The notes: generated from the sequence alone by a model not told the origin. 10,629 nt of DNA from Flavobacteriaceae bacterium (GCA_018623655.1 JAAZVG010000042.1:1-10629), one strand, 5' to 3'. Numbered from the stretch's first letter, positions 1 through 7,608 are shown. Program-made: numbers and translations.

Positions 1-618
1 AAGATCTATATCATTTTCTTCAATTTTCCCTCCAAAAATTCCAGACTTTACCTTGAAGTAATTACCCTTGCTTAAACTTTCTTCAATTTTTTCTAAGAAG
101 AATTCTGCTACATTTTCTGCATCGATTTTACTTGATTCTTCTTCTAATTCGAAACCTCGAAGTAATCTTGCTGATTCTCCTAGGCTATCGTTCTGAGTTA
201 ATTTAAGTAAGGCTTCTACGTGTATAGAAGAATGTGTTGGAATGCTTTGAGTAATTTGCTCAATCATTCTATCGTCAATCTGTTCTAAAGTAGATTTTTT
301 TAATTCGAAGTCTAAATGAACATCGTTTAGTTCTGAATGACGTAGGAAATATGTAAACTCTCGACGATTAGTTTTGACAAGGGGCTGCATAGTTTTCTTT
401 GACTCCATCACCAGTTGATATGCTGATAAATCACTTGTGCTAACTACGACCTCATTAAGCAAGATGGGTTTCTGCCCTAGATCTAATGTATCCCTATTTA
501 ATACAATAGAAGTGGTTGATTGTTGCGACAACGCAAGCTGGACAAAAAATAAAAAGAGAATTGCAAAACACCGCACTTTTAATAGACGTTTGAGGTCTTG
601 TAATGTTACATGAATCAA
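1..618 (-). CDS. Secreted protein of unknown function with an LNEVVVS segment, partial (C-terminus beyond the left edge)
   Basis: This reading frame is open on the minus strand from just inside the end of the trehalose gene to the window edge, about 206 residues. The N-terminus carries a signal peptide: a basic stretch (KRLLKVR), a hydrophobic core (CFAILFLFFVQLA) and a likely cut at ALS-QQ. The segment LNEVVVS about 25 residues after the cut resembles the piece that follows carboxypeptidase-regulatory-like or TonB-linked domains in Bacteroidota, but no full domain is recognised. The rest is charged and probably helical (ELKKSTLEQIDDRMIEQ). No ATG precedes the signal. I use the TTG at 618, whose TTGA overlaps the stop of the preceding gene, because it keeps the basic n-region; a GTG at 576 is the alternative. 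The gene is probably co-transcribed with the trehalose synthase gene. Being a real secreted coding region is fairly secure; its function is unknown. Confidence 0.72.
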   Translation of the reverse strand, partial: MIHVTLQDLKRLLKVRCFAILFLFFVQLALSQQSTTSIVLNRDTLDLGQKPILLNEVVVSTSDLSAYQLVMESKKTMQPLVKTNRREFTYFLRHSELNDVHLDFELKKSTLEQIDDRMIEQITQSIPTHSSIHVEALLKLTQNDSLGESARLLRGFELEEESSKIDAENVAEFFLEKIEESLSKGNYFKVKSGIFGGKIEENDIDL

Positions 619-2825
619 AAAGAATGCGTCAGTTGCTCTAGAAAGTCGACCATGGCAATTGGATCAACTATTCGGTATTTAGCCACCGTATCCTTAAGAC
701 CAACCTTTATATTTATAGCTCTAGGTGGCAGGTAGTGAAACATATCTTCATCGGTAATATCATCTCCAGCTGCTAAAATAAAATCATAATTCGAACTATC
801 AAGTCGTTCTACCGCAGCTGTTCCTTTATTTACACTACTGCTAACTATTTCTATTATTTTGTCGCCGTTCATCAGATGAACTTCGTTTGAGATCATGCTG
901 CTTAATATGGTTTTAAGTTCTTCTGATTTAATAATTCCTAGCTCTGGATCAGTCTTTCTATAGTGCCATACAAGTGAATTTTTCTTGATCTCGACAAATG
1001 TTCCTGGAGTATTATCGGCAAACTGTTGCATAATTGGAAGTATATGGGGCATCCAGTCGTTACTACTTATATTTTTTTCTTTCCATTTCGAAGTACCCTT
1101 TGTACGAATTAAATGTCCATGCTCTGCGATAAGATCGATATAAAGGTGTCCGAAATGTTTTTCTAAAAAGTCAGAAGAACGACCACTGATAATTACGACA
1201 TTCGTTGAGTTATTTTCACTTAAAACTTTGATAGTCTTGAGTAATTTTTCACTTGGGATTGCTTTCTTGTGATTCACATGAAACCCAGTTAATGTACCGT
1301 CGTAATCTAGTAGTAATAATCGATTCTTAGCCAAGTTAAAAGACTGAAGAATTGTATTTTGCTCTTTACTTTTTATTTTCACTGTCTGGTCTTCTGAAAC
1401 GCGTTCTGAAATAGCACCTAATTCTTTCATAAATCGTTTTGACCACTCATGTATATCATATCTTCGAATTCGCTCACGCATGGGTTTATTTCGCTCTACC
1501 TGCTCTGCATCACTCATGTTAATGGCTTCATGTATTGCATCGGATAGGCTTAAGGTGTCAAATGGATTAACTAATAAGGCATGATGTAATTCTTTCGAAG
1601 CACCAGCAAGTTCACTGAGAATTAATATTCCTTTAGAATCTATTTTTGTTGCTAAAAATTCTTTGGCCACCAAATTCATTCCGTCTCTTAGAGGTGTAAC
1701 CATGCCTATTTCACATTCTCGATATAGGTCGATAAGATCATTAAATTCAAATGATCTGTAGTAGTACCATATCGGAGTCCAATTAACCGTAGAAAATAAA
1801 CCATTCACGCGTCCGATGCTCTCATCTGTTTTCTTCTTTAGTTGTTTGTAATGTGAAACTTCAGATCGAGAAGGTACTATTACCATCACCAGCCGGATCT
1901 TTTCGTGATACTCAGGGAATCTTTGTAAGAAAATTTCGAAAGCTTCAATACGATTTAAAATCCCTTTCGTGTAGTCTAATCGATCAATCGATAATATGAG
2001 TTTTCCATTCGTGTGTTCACGATGGGAGCTAAGCTGTTTGCGTATTTCTCCGTATTGACTTTTATCAATTTCGCTGTGCGTTTTTGAGACTGCCTGAAAT
2101 TTTTCAAAATCAATCCCCATTGGAAATGTGTTAACAACAACCTCTCTTCCTTCATTGTTGATGGTATTGAAATTTACTTCTAAATGCAAAATCCTTTTTA
2201 CCGAACTCAGAAAATGTCGTTCATAATCATAGGTGTGAAAACCTATCAAGTCTGCCCCGATTAATCCTGATAATATTTCTCGACGTTTTGGGAAAATTCT
2301 AAAAATCTCAAAGGAAGGAAATGGAATATGCAGAAAAAACCCGATAGTTACGTCTGGAACCTTTTGACGTATGAGTTTGGGAACTAACATTAGCTGATAA
2401 TCATGTACCCATAAAGTGTCACCAGGTTTAATTTCTTCGATGATAGCCTGGGCGAATTGTTCGTTAACCTGAACATATGCGTTCCATTGATTTTCATCAA
2501 AGACTACATTTTGCTTGAAATAATGAAAGAGAGGCCAAATTGATTTATTCGATAAGCCTAGATAAAAGTTTTCAACCTGTTCGTTGTCTAAATGAACAGG
2601 CTTGAAATTCATCTCTCTGAGAGACTTTTGAATTTGATCGACCTGGGTTTCGTTTAATTCTTCTTTTGAAACTCCTGGCCATCCGATCCATAGTGCATTG
2701 TCACTTTCATGAATACTCTTAAGTCCTGTTGCTAATCCACCAGAAGTTGGGGTGAAAACTATGGATTTTTCATTTTTTTCAACTTTTAGAGGCAATCGAT
2801 TCGATACAATGATAATTTTTTTCAA
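615..2825 (-). CDS. otsAB: Bifunctional trehalose-6-phosphate synthase / trehalose-6-phosphate phosphatase (OtsA-OtsB fusion)
   Basis: The 736-residue protein fuses two enzymes that make trehalose from UDP-glucose and glucose-6-phosphate in the cytoplasm. Residues 1 to about 475 are a GT20 synthase: N-terminal SNRLPL with R10, GGLATGL at 29-35, HDYQL with D142, FFLHIPFPS with H166, the phosphate-binding DRLDYTKG with R282 and K287, and RDGMNLVAKE with D381 and E389, matching the catalytic positions of E. coli OtsA in order and spacing. Residues from about 500 form a HAD-type phosphatase: DYDGT with nucleophile D507 and acid D509, IISGRS, and GDDITDED with metal-binding D688, D689 and D692. 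All key residues look intact. The only available start is a TTG; an in-frame TAG lies seven codons upstream and R10 must be retained. The stop overlaps the next gene (TTGA). Trehalose usually serves as an osmolyte or stress protectant. Identification is very secure. Confidence 0.97.
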   Translation of the reverse strand: MKKIIIVSNRLPLKVEKNEKSIVFTPTSGGLATGLKSIHESDNALWIGWPGVSKEELNETQVDQIQKSLREMNFKPVHLDNEQVENFYLGLSNKSIWPLFHYFKQNVVFDENQWNAYVQVNEQFAQAIIEEIKPGDTLWVHDYQLMLVPKLIRQKVPDVTIGFFLHIPFPSFEIFRIFPKRREILSGLIGADLIGFHTYDYERHFLSSVKRILHLEVNFNTINNEGREVVVNTFPMGIDFEKFQAVSKTHSEIDKSQYGEIRKQLSSHREHTNGKLILSIDRLDYTKGILNRIEAFEIFLQRFPEYHEKIRLVMVIVPSRSEVSHYKQLKKKTDESIGRVNGLFSTVNWTPIWYYYRSFEFNDLIDLYRECEIGMVTPLRDGMNLVAKEFLATKIDSKGILILSELAGASKELHHALLVNPFDTLSLSDAIHEAINMSDAEQVERNKPMRERIRRYDIHEWSKRFMKELGAISERVSEDQTVKIKSKEQNTILQSFNLAKNRLLLLDYDGTLTGFHVNHKKAIPSEKLLKTIKVLSENNSTNVVIISGRSSDFLEKHFGHLYIDLIAEHGHLIRTKGTSKWKEKNISSNDWMPHILPIMQQFADNTPGTFVEIKKNSLVWHYRKTDPELGIIKSEELKTILSSMISNEVHLMNGDKIIEIVSSSVNKGTAAVERLDSSNYDFILAAGDDITDEDMFHYLPPRAINIKVGLKDTVAKYRIVDPIAMVDFLEQLTHSF

Positions 2826-2857
2826 CTTGTGCTTGAGTGATTTCTAAGATTAGGGTT
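2826..2857. promoter_or_regulatory. Very short divergent intergenic region between otsAB and the GH15 gene
   Basis: Only 32 bases separate the TTG start of otsAB from the ATG start of the GH15 gene, so promoters must reach into the opposite coding sequences. For the GH15 gene, TAATTTTT at 2813-2820 resembles the Bacteroidota -7 box (TAnnTTTG) but has no convincing -33 box. For otsAB, reading the minus strand, TTG (2895-2893), a 17-base spacer and TAAATTAT (2875-2868) is a weak candidate. Both are by-eye matches. Confidence 0.3.
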
Positions 2858-4651
2858 ATGCATTTAGATAATTTAAACTTCGGAATAATAGGCAATGGTA
2901 CCTCTGGCGCATTAATTTCTAAGAACGGTTCTGTAGATTGGTTGTGTCTTCCACATTTTGCTTCACCTTCTGTATTTGCTAAAATTTTGGATACAAACGC
3001 AGGTTCTCTTAGTATCGAAATAGAATCAAAAGTCTTAATCAAACAATCATACATTGAAAATACAAATATTTTAAAAACCCATTTTGAGAACGCTCAATGG
3101 GCTTTTGAGATCCTTGACTTTATGCCTAGATATCAAAAGGTGACAGGATCTTATTACCATCCACCAGAATTAACGAGAATTTTCAAGCCCTTAAAAGGCA
3201 TACCTGAGTTTATTATTGAGTATCATCCTCGATTAGAATACGCTAAAGATCAAACGATAACCCACCACAAGAAAGACAATTTAATTAGTATTCTAGAGAA
3301 TGAAGAGCAATACGATTCTCTTTATTTGTATTCGAACTTTCCTCTTGATTCAGTTATGAACCGAGAAAGAGTTACCCTTTCGGCAACAGCTTTTATTTCT
3401 ATCTCTTACAATGAAAAATTAGATCAACCTGATTTAGAAAGGGCATGGTATGATTTTGATTTGACAAAAGCCTACTGGCTGAATTGGATTCAGCGCACTA
3501 AAGAATTTGATTTTTATAATACCGAAATTAGGAGAAGTGCTTTAACTCTCAAGTTATTATCCTATGATAAAACGGGGGCGATTATCGCGGCTTTAACAAC
3601 GTCTTTACCTGAAACAATAGGAGAGGTTCGAAATTGGGACTACCGTTTTTGTTGGATTCGAGATTCCTCTATGGTAATTAAGATTCTTTCTCTATTAGGG
3701 CATCGTCAAATTGTTAGAAGGTTTATAGATTACATCATTGATTTGATTCCAGAGAAGGATGAGAAACTTCAAATTATGTACGGTATCCACAGTGAACAAG
3801 TGCTAACTGAAGAAACATTAGACCATCTATCTGGATATCACGGATCAAAACCGGTACGCATAGGTAATGACGCATATCATCAAAAACAAAATGATATTTA
3901 CGGTATCCTAATGGATGCCATCTATGTGGAGCTTGAGCAATTTTCGAATGATTTTGAGCGTAAAGAAGAGCTTTGGGAGGTCGTGAAGAATATTGTTTGG
4001 ATCGTGTCCCATAATTGGCAAAAACCGGATAAAGGAATATGGGAATTTCGTGGTGAAGACAAACATTTTACCTTTTCAAAGGTGTTGTGCTGGGTAGCTT
4101 TAGATCGTGCAATTAAAATTGCTGAGTTACTAAATAAAAAAAGGCCTAAATGGTATAAAGTTCGAGATCAAATTAAATCTCAAATAGAAGAAAAAGCATG
4201 GAGTAATAAGGCTAATGCTTATACGCAATATTACGGATCAGAGGCTTTAGATGCATCGGTTTTGCTTATGGAACAATATGGCTTCATCGACCCAAAAGAT
4301 CCAAGATTTGAAGCTACTGTTAAATCAACCGAAAAAGAATTGTTGAAAGACGGATTGATGTATCGATATAAGAATGAAGATGATTTTGGGGAACCTTCAT
4401 CATCATTCACCATTTGTACTTTTTGGTTTATTCGAAGTTTAATGAAAATTGGTCAGGTAGAACGAGCGAGGAAATATTTTGACCAGATATTAAGCTATTC
4501 TAATCATCTTGGGTTATATAGTGAAGATATCGATTTTAAAACCAAGAGGCTTCTTGGTAATTTTCCTCAAGCCTATTCTCATTTAGCATTAATCGATACT
4601 GCCATACAATTTAACGAGTATTACAAAAAGAGTAATACAGAAGAATCTTAA
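2858..4651 (+). CDS. Glycoside hydrolase family 15 protein (trehalase or glucoamylase-like)
   Basis: The 597-residue protein matches bacterial GH15 enzymes end to end. It opens with the family signature NFGIIGNGTSGALIS and GSVDWLCLP. The catalytic (alpha/alpha)6 barrel carries NWDYRFCWIRD at 259-269, then GIWEFRG with the probable general acid E396 and HFTFSKVLCWVALDRA, and near the end GEPSSSF...CTFW with the probable general base E512. There is no signal peptide, so it acts in the cytoplasm. GH15 members of this non-secreted type include trehalases as well as glucan hydrolases; the divergent neighbour makes trehalose, so cleavage of trehalose to two glucoses is my preferred inference, but the sequence alone does not fix the substrate. 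I start at ATG 2858 because it places the conserved NFGIIGN at residues 7-13 as in relatives; a GTG at 2837 would add seven residues. A strong hairpin follows the stop. Confidence 0.93.
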   Translation: MHLDNLNFGIIGNGTSGALISKNGSVDWLCLPHFASPSVFAKILDTNAGSLSIEIESKVLIKQSYIENTNILKTHFENAQWAFEILDFMPRYQKVTGSYYHPPELTRIFKPLKGIPEFIIEYHPRLEYAKDQTITHHKKDNLISILENEEQYDSLYLYSNFPLDSVMNRERVTLSATAFISISYNEKLDQPDLERAWYDFDLTKAYWLNWIQRTKEFDFYNTEIRRSALTLKLLSYDKTGAIIAALTTSLPETIGEVRNWDYRFCWIRDSSMVIKILSLLGHRQIVRRFIDYIIDLIPEKDEKLQIMYGIHSEQVLTEETLDHLSGYHGSKPVRIGNDAYHQKQNDIYGILMDAIYVELEQFSNDFERKEELWEVVKNIVWIVSHNWQKPDKGIWEFRGEDKHFTFSKVLCWVALDRAIKIAELLNKKRPKWYKVRDQIKSQIEEKAWSNKANAYTQYYGSEALDASVLLMEQYGFIDPKDPRFEATVKSTEKELLKDGLMYRYKNEDDFGEPSSSFTICTFWFIRSLMKIGQVERARKYFDQILSYSNHLGLYSEDIDFKTKRLLGNFPQAYSHLALIDTAIQFNEYYKKSNTEES

Positions 4652-4670
4652 TGATTGATCCGATATCAGA

Positions 4671-4713
4671 TTAAAACAAGGAGCCACCGATTTTCGGTGG
4701 CTCCTTGTTTTAA
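4671..4713. terminator. Bidirectional intrinsic terminator, 20-bp perfect stem
   Basis: Bases 4671-4690 and 4694-4713 are perfect reverse complements with a 3-base TTT loop; the core is GGAGCCACCGA / TCGGTGGCTCC. Each arm begins with TTAAAACA, so an A-run precedes and a T-run (TTGTTTT) follows the GC core on both strands. It lies between two convergent genes, the GH15 gene (+) and the gene ending at 4755 (-), and can serve both. Confidence 0.93.
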
Positions 4714-4754
4714 CAACCTTCTTTGGGATTAACCAGAGTCAGGTAAGCTAAAAT

Positions 4755-5495
4755 CTAGTTTCTGGGAGAACTCATCTCAGGACGGAATCGATAGTGTCTG
4801 AATTTTCTCCCGTTCTCAAGCAGACTAGCATCAACTTTATCGCTGTCCTGCTCATAACTTCCTTCTCCATACATTTCTTCATATTTGGCAATCATATCAG
4901 CCAAGGGTTGGCCATAATCCTCTGCCTGTCCTGCAAAATCCTTGTGATGAAAACGTACCATTACCACGTTGCCATCACAACCAGAAGCACACCACCAAAC
5001 ACCCATTCTGTGGTTGTATCCAGAGGCTTCCATTGCTTTTTTTACTCTTTCTCTGAATCGCCAAAAATCGTCGCTACCCTCATCGCTAAAATTGTAATAA
5101 ATGACTCTTCTTAAATCTTCATAATCAGCAGTCTCTGGGGCATGAGTAGCCGATTTTACCAGTCCCCATATTCTGTTTCCTGTTGAGGTATGTAAATTTC
5201 CAGTAGTTTTCTGCCAATAAGCATTACCGACAGTATCAACATCATCGAATACGGCTAGAGAGTCACCATATTGAACCCGCACAAAATTATTTGCATATTT
5301 ACCACTTAGAATTTCAAAGGTCAAGTATCGTGGCTGATCTGGCTTGCTATTATACATTTTGGTTTTTTTTGATGCAGCAGCAACAAACTTATCCATATCC
5401 GCTGGTGAAACTTCAAGTAGTCGAGTTTGGATGACTTGTGCATTAATAGCGAATACACCAATTGACATCATTAATAGAGTGAAAACTTTTTTCAT
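4755..5495 (-). CDS. Secreted protein of unknown family (246 aa)
   Basis: The protein starts MKKVFTLLMMSIGVFAINAQ, a typical signal peptide with a likely cut after INA at residue 19, and no lipobox, so it is probably periplasmic or secreted. I do not recognise the family. The mature part seems to fall into two halves, each with a beta-alpha pattern: residues about 20-95 (VIQTRLLEVSPADMDKF, then a YLTFEIL strand and FVRVQYG) and about 125-245 (RRVIYYNF, a long helix DDFWRFRERVKKAMEASG, then WWCASGCDGNVVMVRF). This could be a tandem ferredoxin-like or dimeric alpha/beta-barrel fold such as ABM or NIPSNAP-like proteins, which is inference only. Two cysteines sit close together (WWCASGC). It is the last gene of a three-gene minus-strand operon, 31 bases after its neighbour, and ends at the bidirectional hairpin. 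Confidence 0.85.
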   Translation of the reverse strand: MKKVFTLLMMSIGVFAINAQVIQTRLLEVSPADMDKFVAAASKKTKMYNSKPDQPRYLTFEILSGKYANNFVRVQYGDSLAVFDDVDTVGNAYWQKTTGNLHTSTGNRIWGLVKSATHAPETADYEDLRRVIYYNFSDEGSDDFWRFRERVKKAMEASGYNHRMGVWWCASGCDGNVVMVRFHHKDFAGQAEDYGQPLADMIAKYEEMYGEGSYEQDSDKVDASLLENGRKFRHYRFRPEMSSPRN

Positions 5496-5526
5496 TTGTA
5501 AATATTTAAGGTTAATTGATTTTTAT

Positions 5527-6066
5527 TTAATAGGAGAATTCGGCTGTTTCATCAGCGATTGCTCTTTTATAGACAGTAATTTTTTTGATCTTTCCATTGA
5601 CAAAGAGAATGTCATGAATATTATGCTCTTTGATCTCGGTTCCGTTTGAATCGATATCTGAAAAATCATTGGCCGTGGTTAAATATTGTTCAACTTCACC
5701 ATCATTATTAACCACTCCATTAGCGATCATCCATTTCACTTTCCAATTTGGGTTTGAAGTTTTGAACCAATTATCGAGTATTTCGATATGAGTATCATTT
5801 CCTTTAACAACGCTACCATCTGGAGTATAGCCTATCCAGTCTTCATGATTAATTGAAGCGATAGTTTCTAAATCTCGATTATTATGCGCATCGATATACT
5901 TTAACCACACTTCTTGAGTTGATAGATCTCCTGCAACAATAGGAGTCATTGTTTCATTTCCGTCTAATAACTCTGAACCTATTTTTACTTGGGTTTTTTC
6001 AGAGTCTTGTACTTGGCAAGAAGTTACCAGGAATATGAAACTTAATAATAGTACATAATTTTTCAT
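5527..6066 (-). CDS. NTF2-like (SnoaL-type) lipoprotein
   Basis: The 179-residue protein begins MKNYVLLLSFIFLVTSC; the VTSC lipobox makes C17 the probable lipid-anchored first residue of the mature protein. After a linker of about 30 residues, the region from about 48 looks like an NTF2-like/SnoaL domain: an opening helix (TQEVWLKYIDAHNNRDLETIASI), DWIGYTPDGSVVKG, a second helix with HIEILDNWF, then the strands WKVKWMIANGVVNNDGEVEQYL and HNIHDILFVNGKIKKITVYKR. Such domains form a cone-shaped pocket and serve as enzymes or ligand binders; nothing here shows which. It lies 21 bases after an NTF2/ABM fusion gene and 31 bases before a secreted protein, in one apparent operon. The residues after C17 (QVQDSEK) are not a clear surface-export signal, so the membrane face is unknown. 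Confidence 0.88.
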   Translation of the reverse strand: MKNYVLLLSFIFLVTSCQVQDSEKTQVKIGSELLDGNETMTPIVAGDLSTQEVWLKYIDAHNNRDLETIASINHEDWIGYTPDGSVVKGNDTHIEILDNWFKTSNPNWKVKWMIANGVVNNDGEVEQYLTTANDFSDIDSNGTEIKEHNIHDILFVNGKIKKITVYKRAIADETAEFSY

Positions 6067-6087
6067 GAGGTATAAGGGTTTAATGGT

Positions 6088-6936
6088 TTATCTGCTATAA
6101 CCTGCAATTACAGGCACGTAGGTTGTTGGTATTTGAAAAGGCTCAATAGCTTCTCTAAGAGCTTCTGAGACGTCTCCGTAAAGCGTCATATTCTGTATAG
6201 TAAAAACCTTTTGGAACATCTCGAAATCTTCATCGATAAGACCTCCCGGTGAAACATTTTTAATATGAAGTAGTACTGCTTCAGAATTTTTATAACGCTC
6301 AATAAGAGTTACTGTATTTTCTCCAGTTCTAGTAAAACGAAAACTTAAGGAAGTGGGCTCTAAATTATTTACCGTATTCTGGTACATTGTACTAAATGCC
6401 TCCACTTCTGCTTCGGATACATTGCTAGTCATATGTACTACATTTATTATTTCTTGATTGTGATTCAAAAAAGAATTCATCATGCCTCCGAGATCGAACC
6501 AATCTCCACCATTGAATATTTTTCCATCCTTAAACTCGAAAGAATGGTAAGCGGTTAGAGTAACTTTTTTTCCTGTGTTAGAATGAATAGCATTCCATGT
6601 TCCATATACTCTTGTGCTTCCGTCAGGTACACCTGTTTCTGTGTCTACTCCTGGCAACCAATAATCTGCGGTGAATTGGATATCCTCGAATTCATTATGG
6701 TATCCGAGTATCGCATTTTTTATGTCTTGTATATTCCCCAATTCTGATCCGTAACCAGGTAGATGCCACTGCATATCAGGATGTAAAAATTCAAACATAG
6801 CCTCAGCATTCTCTTCTTCGTGAAGCTGAAAATAGGCCTTAGCTAATGCTGTATTGGTATCAAATTCTTTTGTATGAGAACTGTTTACACAAGAAAATAA
6901 TTGTAGTGTAATTACTAAAATGAGAAGGTTTTTCAT
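6088..6936 (-). CDS. Lipoprotein fusing an NTF2-like domain to an ABM-like (antibiotic biosynthesis monooxygenase type) domain
   Basis: The 282-residue protein begins MKNLLILVITLQLFSC, with a lipobox ending at C16. Residues about 27-158 look NTF2-like: an opening helix (TALAKAYFQLHEEENAEAM), LHPDMQWHLPGYGSELG, a helix IQDIKNAILGYH, then strands ending in AYHSFEFKDGKIFNGGDWFD. Residues about 160-282 look like a dimeric alpha/beta-barrel domain of the ABM type: the strand INVVHMTSN, helix EAEVEAFSTMYQN, PTSLSFRFTRTGENTVTLIERYKNSEAVLLHIKN, and LYGDVSEALREAI. The phrase ERYKNSEAVLLH is characteristic of ABM relatives. ABM domains in other proteins can oxidise quinones or act on small electrophiles, but no activity can be assigned here. 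It is the first gene of a minus-strand operon, preceded by a candidate promoter that shares an element with another operon nearby. Confidence 0.88.
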   Translation of the reverse strand: MKNLLILVITLQLFSCVNSSHTKEFDTNTALAKAYFQLHEEENAEAMFEFLHPDMQWHLPGYGSELGNIQDIKNAILGYHNEFEDIQFTADYWLPGVDTETGVPDGSTRVYGTWNAIHSNTGKKVTLTAYHSFEFKDGKIFNGGDWFDLGGMMNSFLNHNQEIINVVHMTSNVSEAEVEAFSTMYQNTVNNLEPTSLSFRFTRTGENTVTLIERYKNSEAVLLHIKNVSPGGLIDEDFEMFQKVFTIQNMTLYGDVSEALREAIEPFQIPTTYVPVIAGYSR

Positions 6937-6948
6937 GTTTAAGGGTTG

Positions 6949-6980
6949 TTTGTAAGGTTAAGATATAAATAATATATTTA
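6949..6980 (+). promoter_or_regulatory. Candidate promoter of the lipoprotein gene at 7028
   Basis: TTTG (6949-6952), a 20-base spacer and TATATTTA (6973-6980) match the Bacteroidota TTTG / TAnnTTTG promoter at all but the last base. The -7 box ends about 47 bases before the ATG at 7028, and it overlaps the divergent promoter and the first bases of the shared element. Confidence 0.5.
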
Positions 6981-6994
6981 GTTGCAATAAACAA
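6964..6994 (-). promoter_or_regulatory. Candidate promoter of the NTF2/ABM operon
   Basis: Reading the minus strand, TTG (6994-6992), a 20-base spacer and TATTTATA (6971-6964) resemble the Bacteroidota -33 / -7 pattern. The -7 box ends about 28 bases before the ATG at 6936. The -33 part lies inside the shared 19-base element. The match is by eye and the -7 box is imperfect. Confidence 0.4.
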
Positions 6995-6995
6995 T
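6977..6995. promoter_or_regulatory. Shared 19-base element, copy 1 (TTTAGTTGCAATAAACAAT)
   Basis: This sequence recurs at 8624-8642 with 18 of 19 bases identical. Each copy lies in a divergent intergenic region of about 100 bases, with minus-strand operons of similar protein types on the left. It contains TTG and CAA in inverted orientation around CAATAAA, and overlaps the candidate promoter boxes of both flanking genes. It could be an operator, or a conserved part of the promoter itself. Confidence 0.55.
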
Positions 6996-7027
6996 ATTTA
7001 ATTATACCAAACTAAACATTTCAAATT

Positions 7028-7552
7028 ATGAAACAATTAATCCTTTTCGTGTTAGGCTTGACTTTAATTAGCTGTGGCACAAAATCGACGAATGAATCAC
7101 CAAAGTCTGGTGGCATATGGCACTTGAGTGATGGAATTTTTAATTCTGATGGTACAAGTAAAAAAGCTGTGATTGGTGATGACAGTGATCTTAAAATTGC
7201 AATGGACTTTTTTTATGCCTATGAGCAACTTGAGCCTGAGAAAATGGTTTCGTTAAGTGAGGATGTTATTAAGTTCCATCCAGGTGATTTAGCTGGCGTA
7301 TTCGATGTGGATGCATCTAATACTGATTTCATCAATGAGAGACAATCAACCTTCGAGTCTATTGAAAGAACAGTGGTTAATGTAACTCCTTTAGCTGTTG
7401 AAGGTTCAAAAAATTATACAGTAGTAGAAATTAATTTTACAGAAGTAATTACACATAAAGATGGAAGTTCAACCTCAGCGCATTATTTTGAGAGAATTCA
7501 TGTAGAAAATAAAAAAGTTAACAGAGTAGTTCAGTGGATGCGTCCAATGTAA
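7028..7552 (+). CDS. NTF2-like lipoprotein (174 aa)
   Basis: The protein begins MKQLILFVLGLTLISC; LISC is a lipobox with C16 as the anchor residue. A linker of about 35 residues rich in S, G and N leads to a domain from about residue 55 that fits the NTF2-like pattern: helix DLKIAMDFFYAYEQLEPEKM, then HPGDLAGVFDVD, a helix with DFINERQSTFESI, and three closing strands (RTVVNVTPLAVEG, YTVVEINFTEVITH, AHYFERIHVENKKVNRVVQWMRP). It is transcribed away from the NTF2/ABM operon and is the only plus-strand gene of this cluster; a terminator follows directly, so it is probably monocistronic. Function cannot be given beyond a likely ligand-binding or small enzymatic pocket. Confidence 0.88.
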   Translation: MKQLILFVLGLTLISCGTKSTNESPKSGGIWHLSDGIFNSDGTSKKAVIGDDSDLKIAMDFFYAYEQLEPEKMVSLSEDVIKFHPGDLAGVFDVDASNTDFINERQSTFESIERTVVNVTPLAVEGSKNYTVVEINFTEVITHKDGSSTSAHYFERIHVENKKVNRVVQWMRPM

Positions 7553-7577
7553 CTAACAAGGAGATACCTTATCAAAC

Positions 7578-7608
7578 AAAAAGCCACCGTAAATTGGTGG
7601 CTTTTTTT
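7578..7608. terminator. Bidirectional intrinsic terminator
   Basis: AAAAAGCCACC (7578-7588) pairs perfectly with GGTGGCTTTTT (7596-7606) across a 7-base loop, and the T-run continues to 7608. It lies 25 bases after the stop of the plus-strand lipoprotein gene and, read in reverse, also carries a T-rich tail for the converging operon ending at 7676. The GCCACC / GGTGGC core is the same as in the hairpin at 4671-4713. Confidence 0.92.

Noticed and set aside
2837..2857. GTG at 2837 as the GH15 start
   Set aside because: It would add seven residues not expected before the conserved NFGIIGN opening; the ATG at 2858 fits the family better, though GTG cannot be excluded.
2779..3054. Minus-strand open frame of 91 codons
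   Set aside because: It overlaps the starts of both otsAB and the GH15 gene, whose frames are strongly supported by conserved motifs; its translation shows no recognisable domain.
4231..4413. Minus-strand open frame of 60 codons
   Set aside because: It lies wholly inside the GH15 gene opposite the conserved C-terminal catalytic region and is a shadow.
4794..5649. Plus-strand open frames at 4794-5114 and 5344-5649
   Set aside because: Both are antisense to well-supported signal-peptide genes and the second runs across the gap between two of them.
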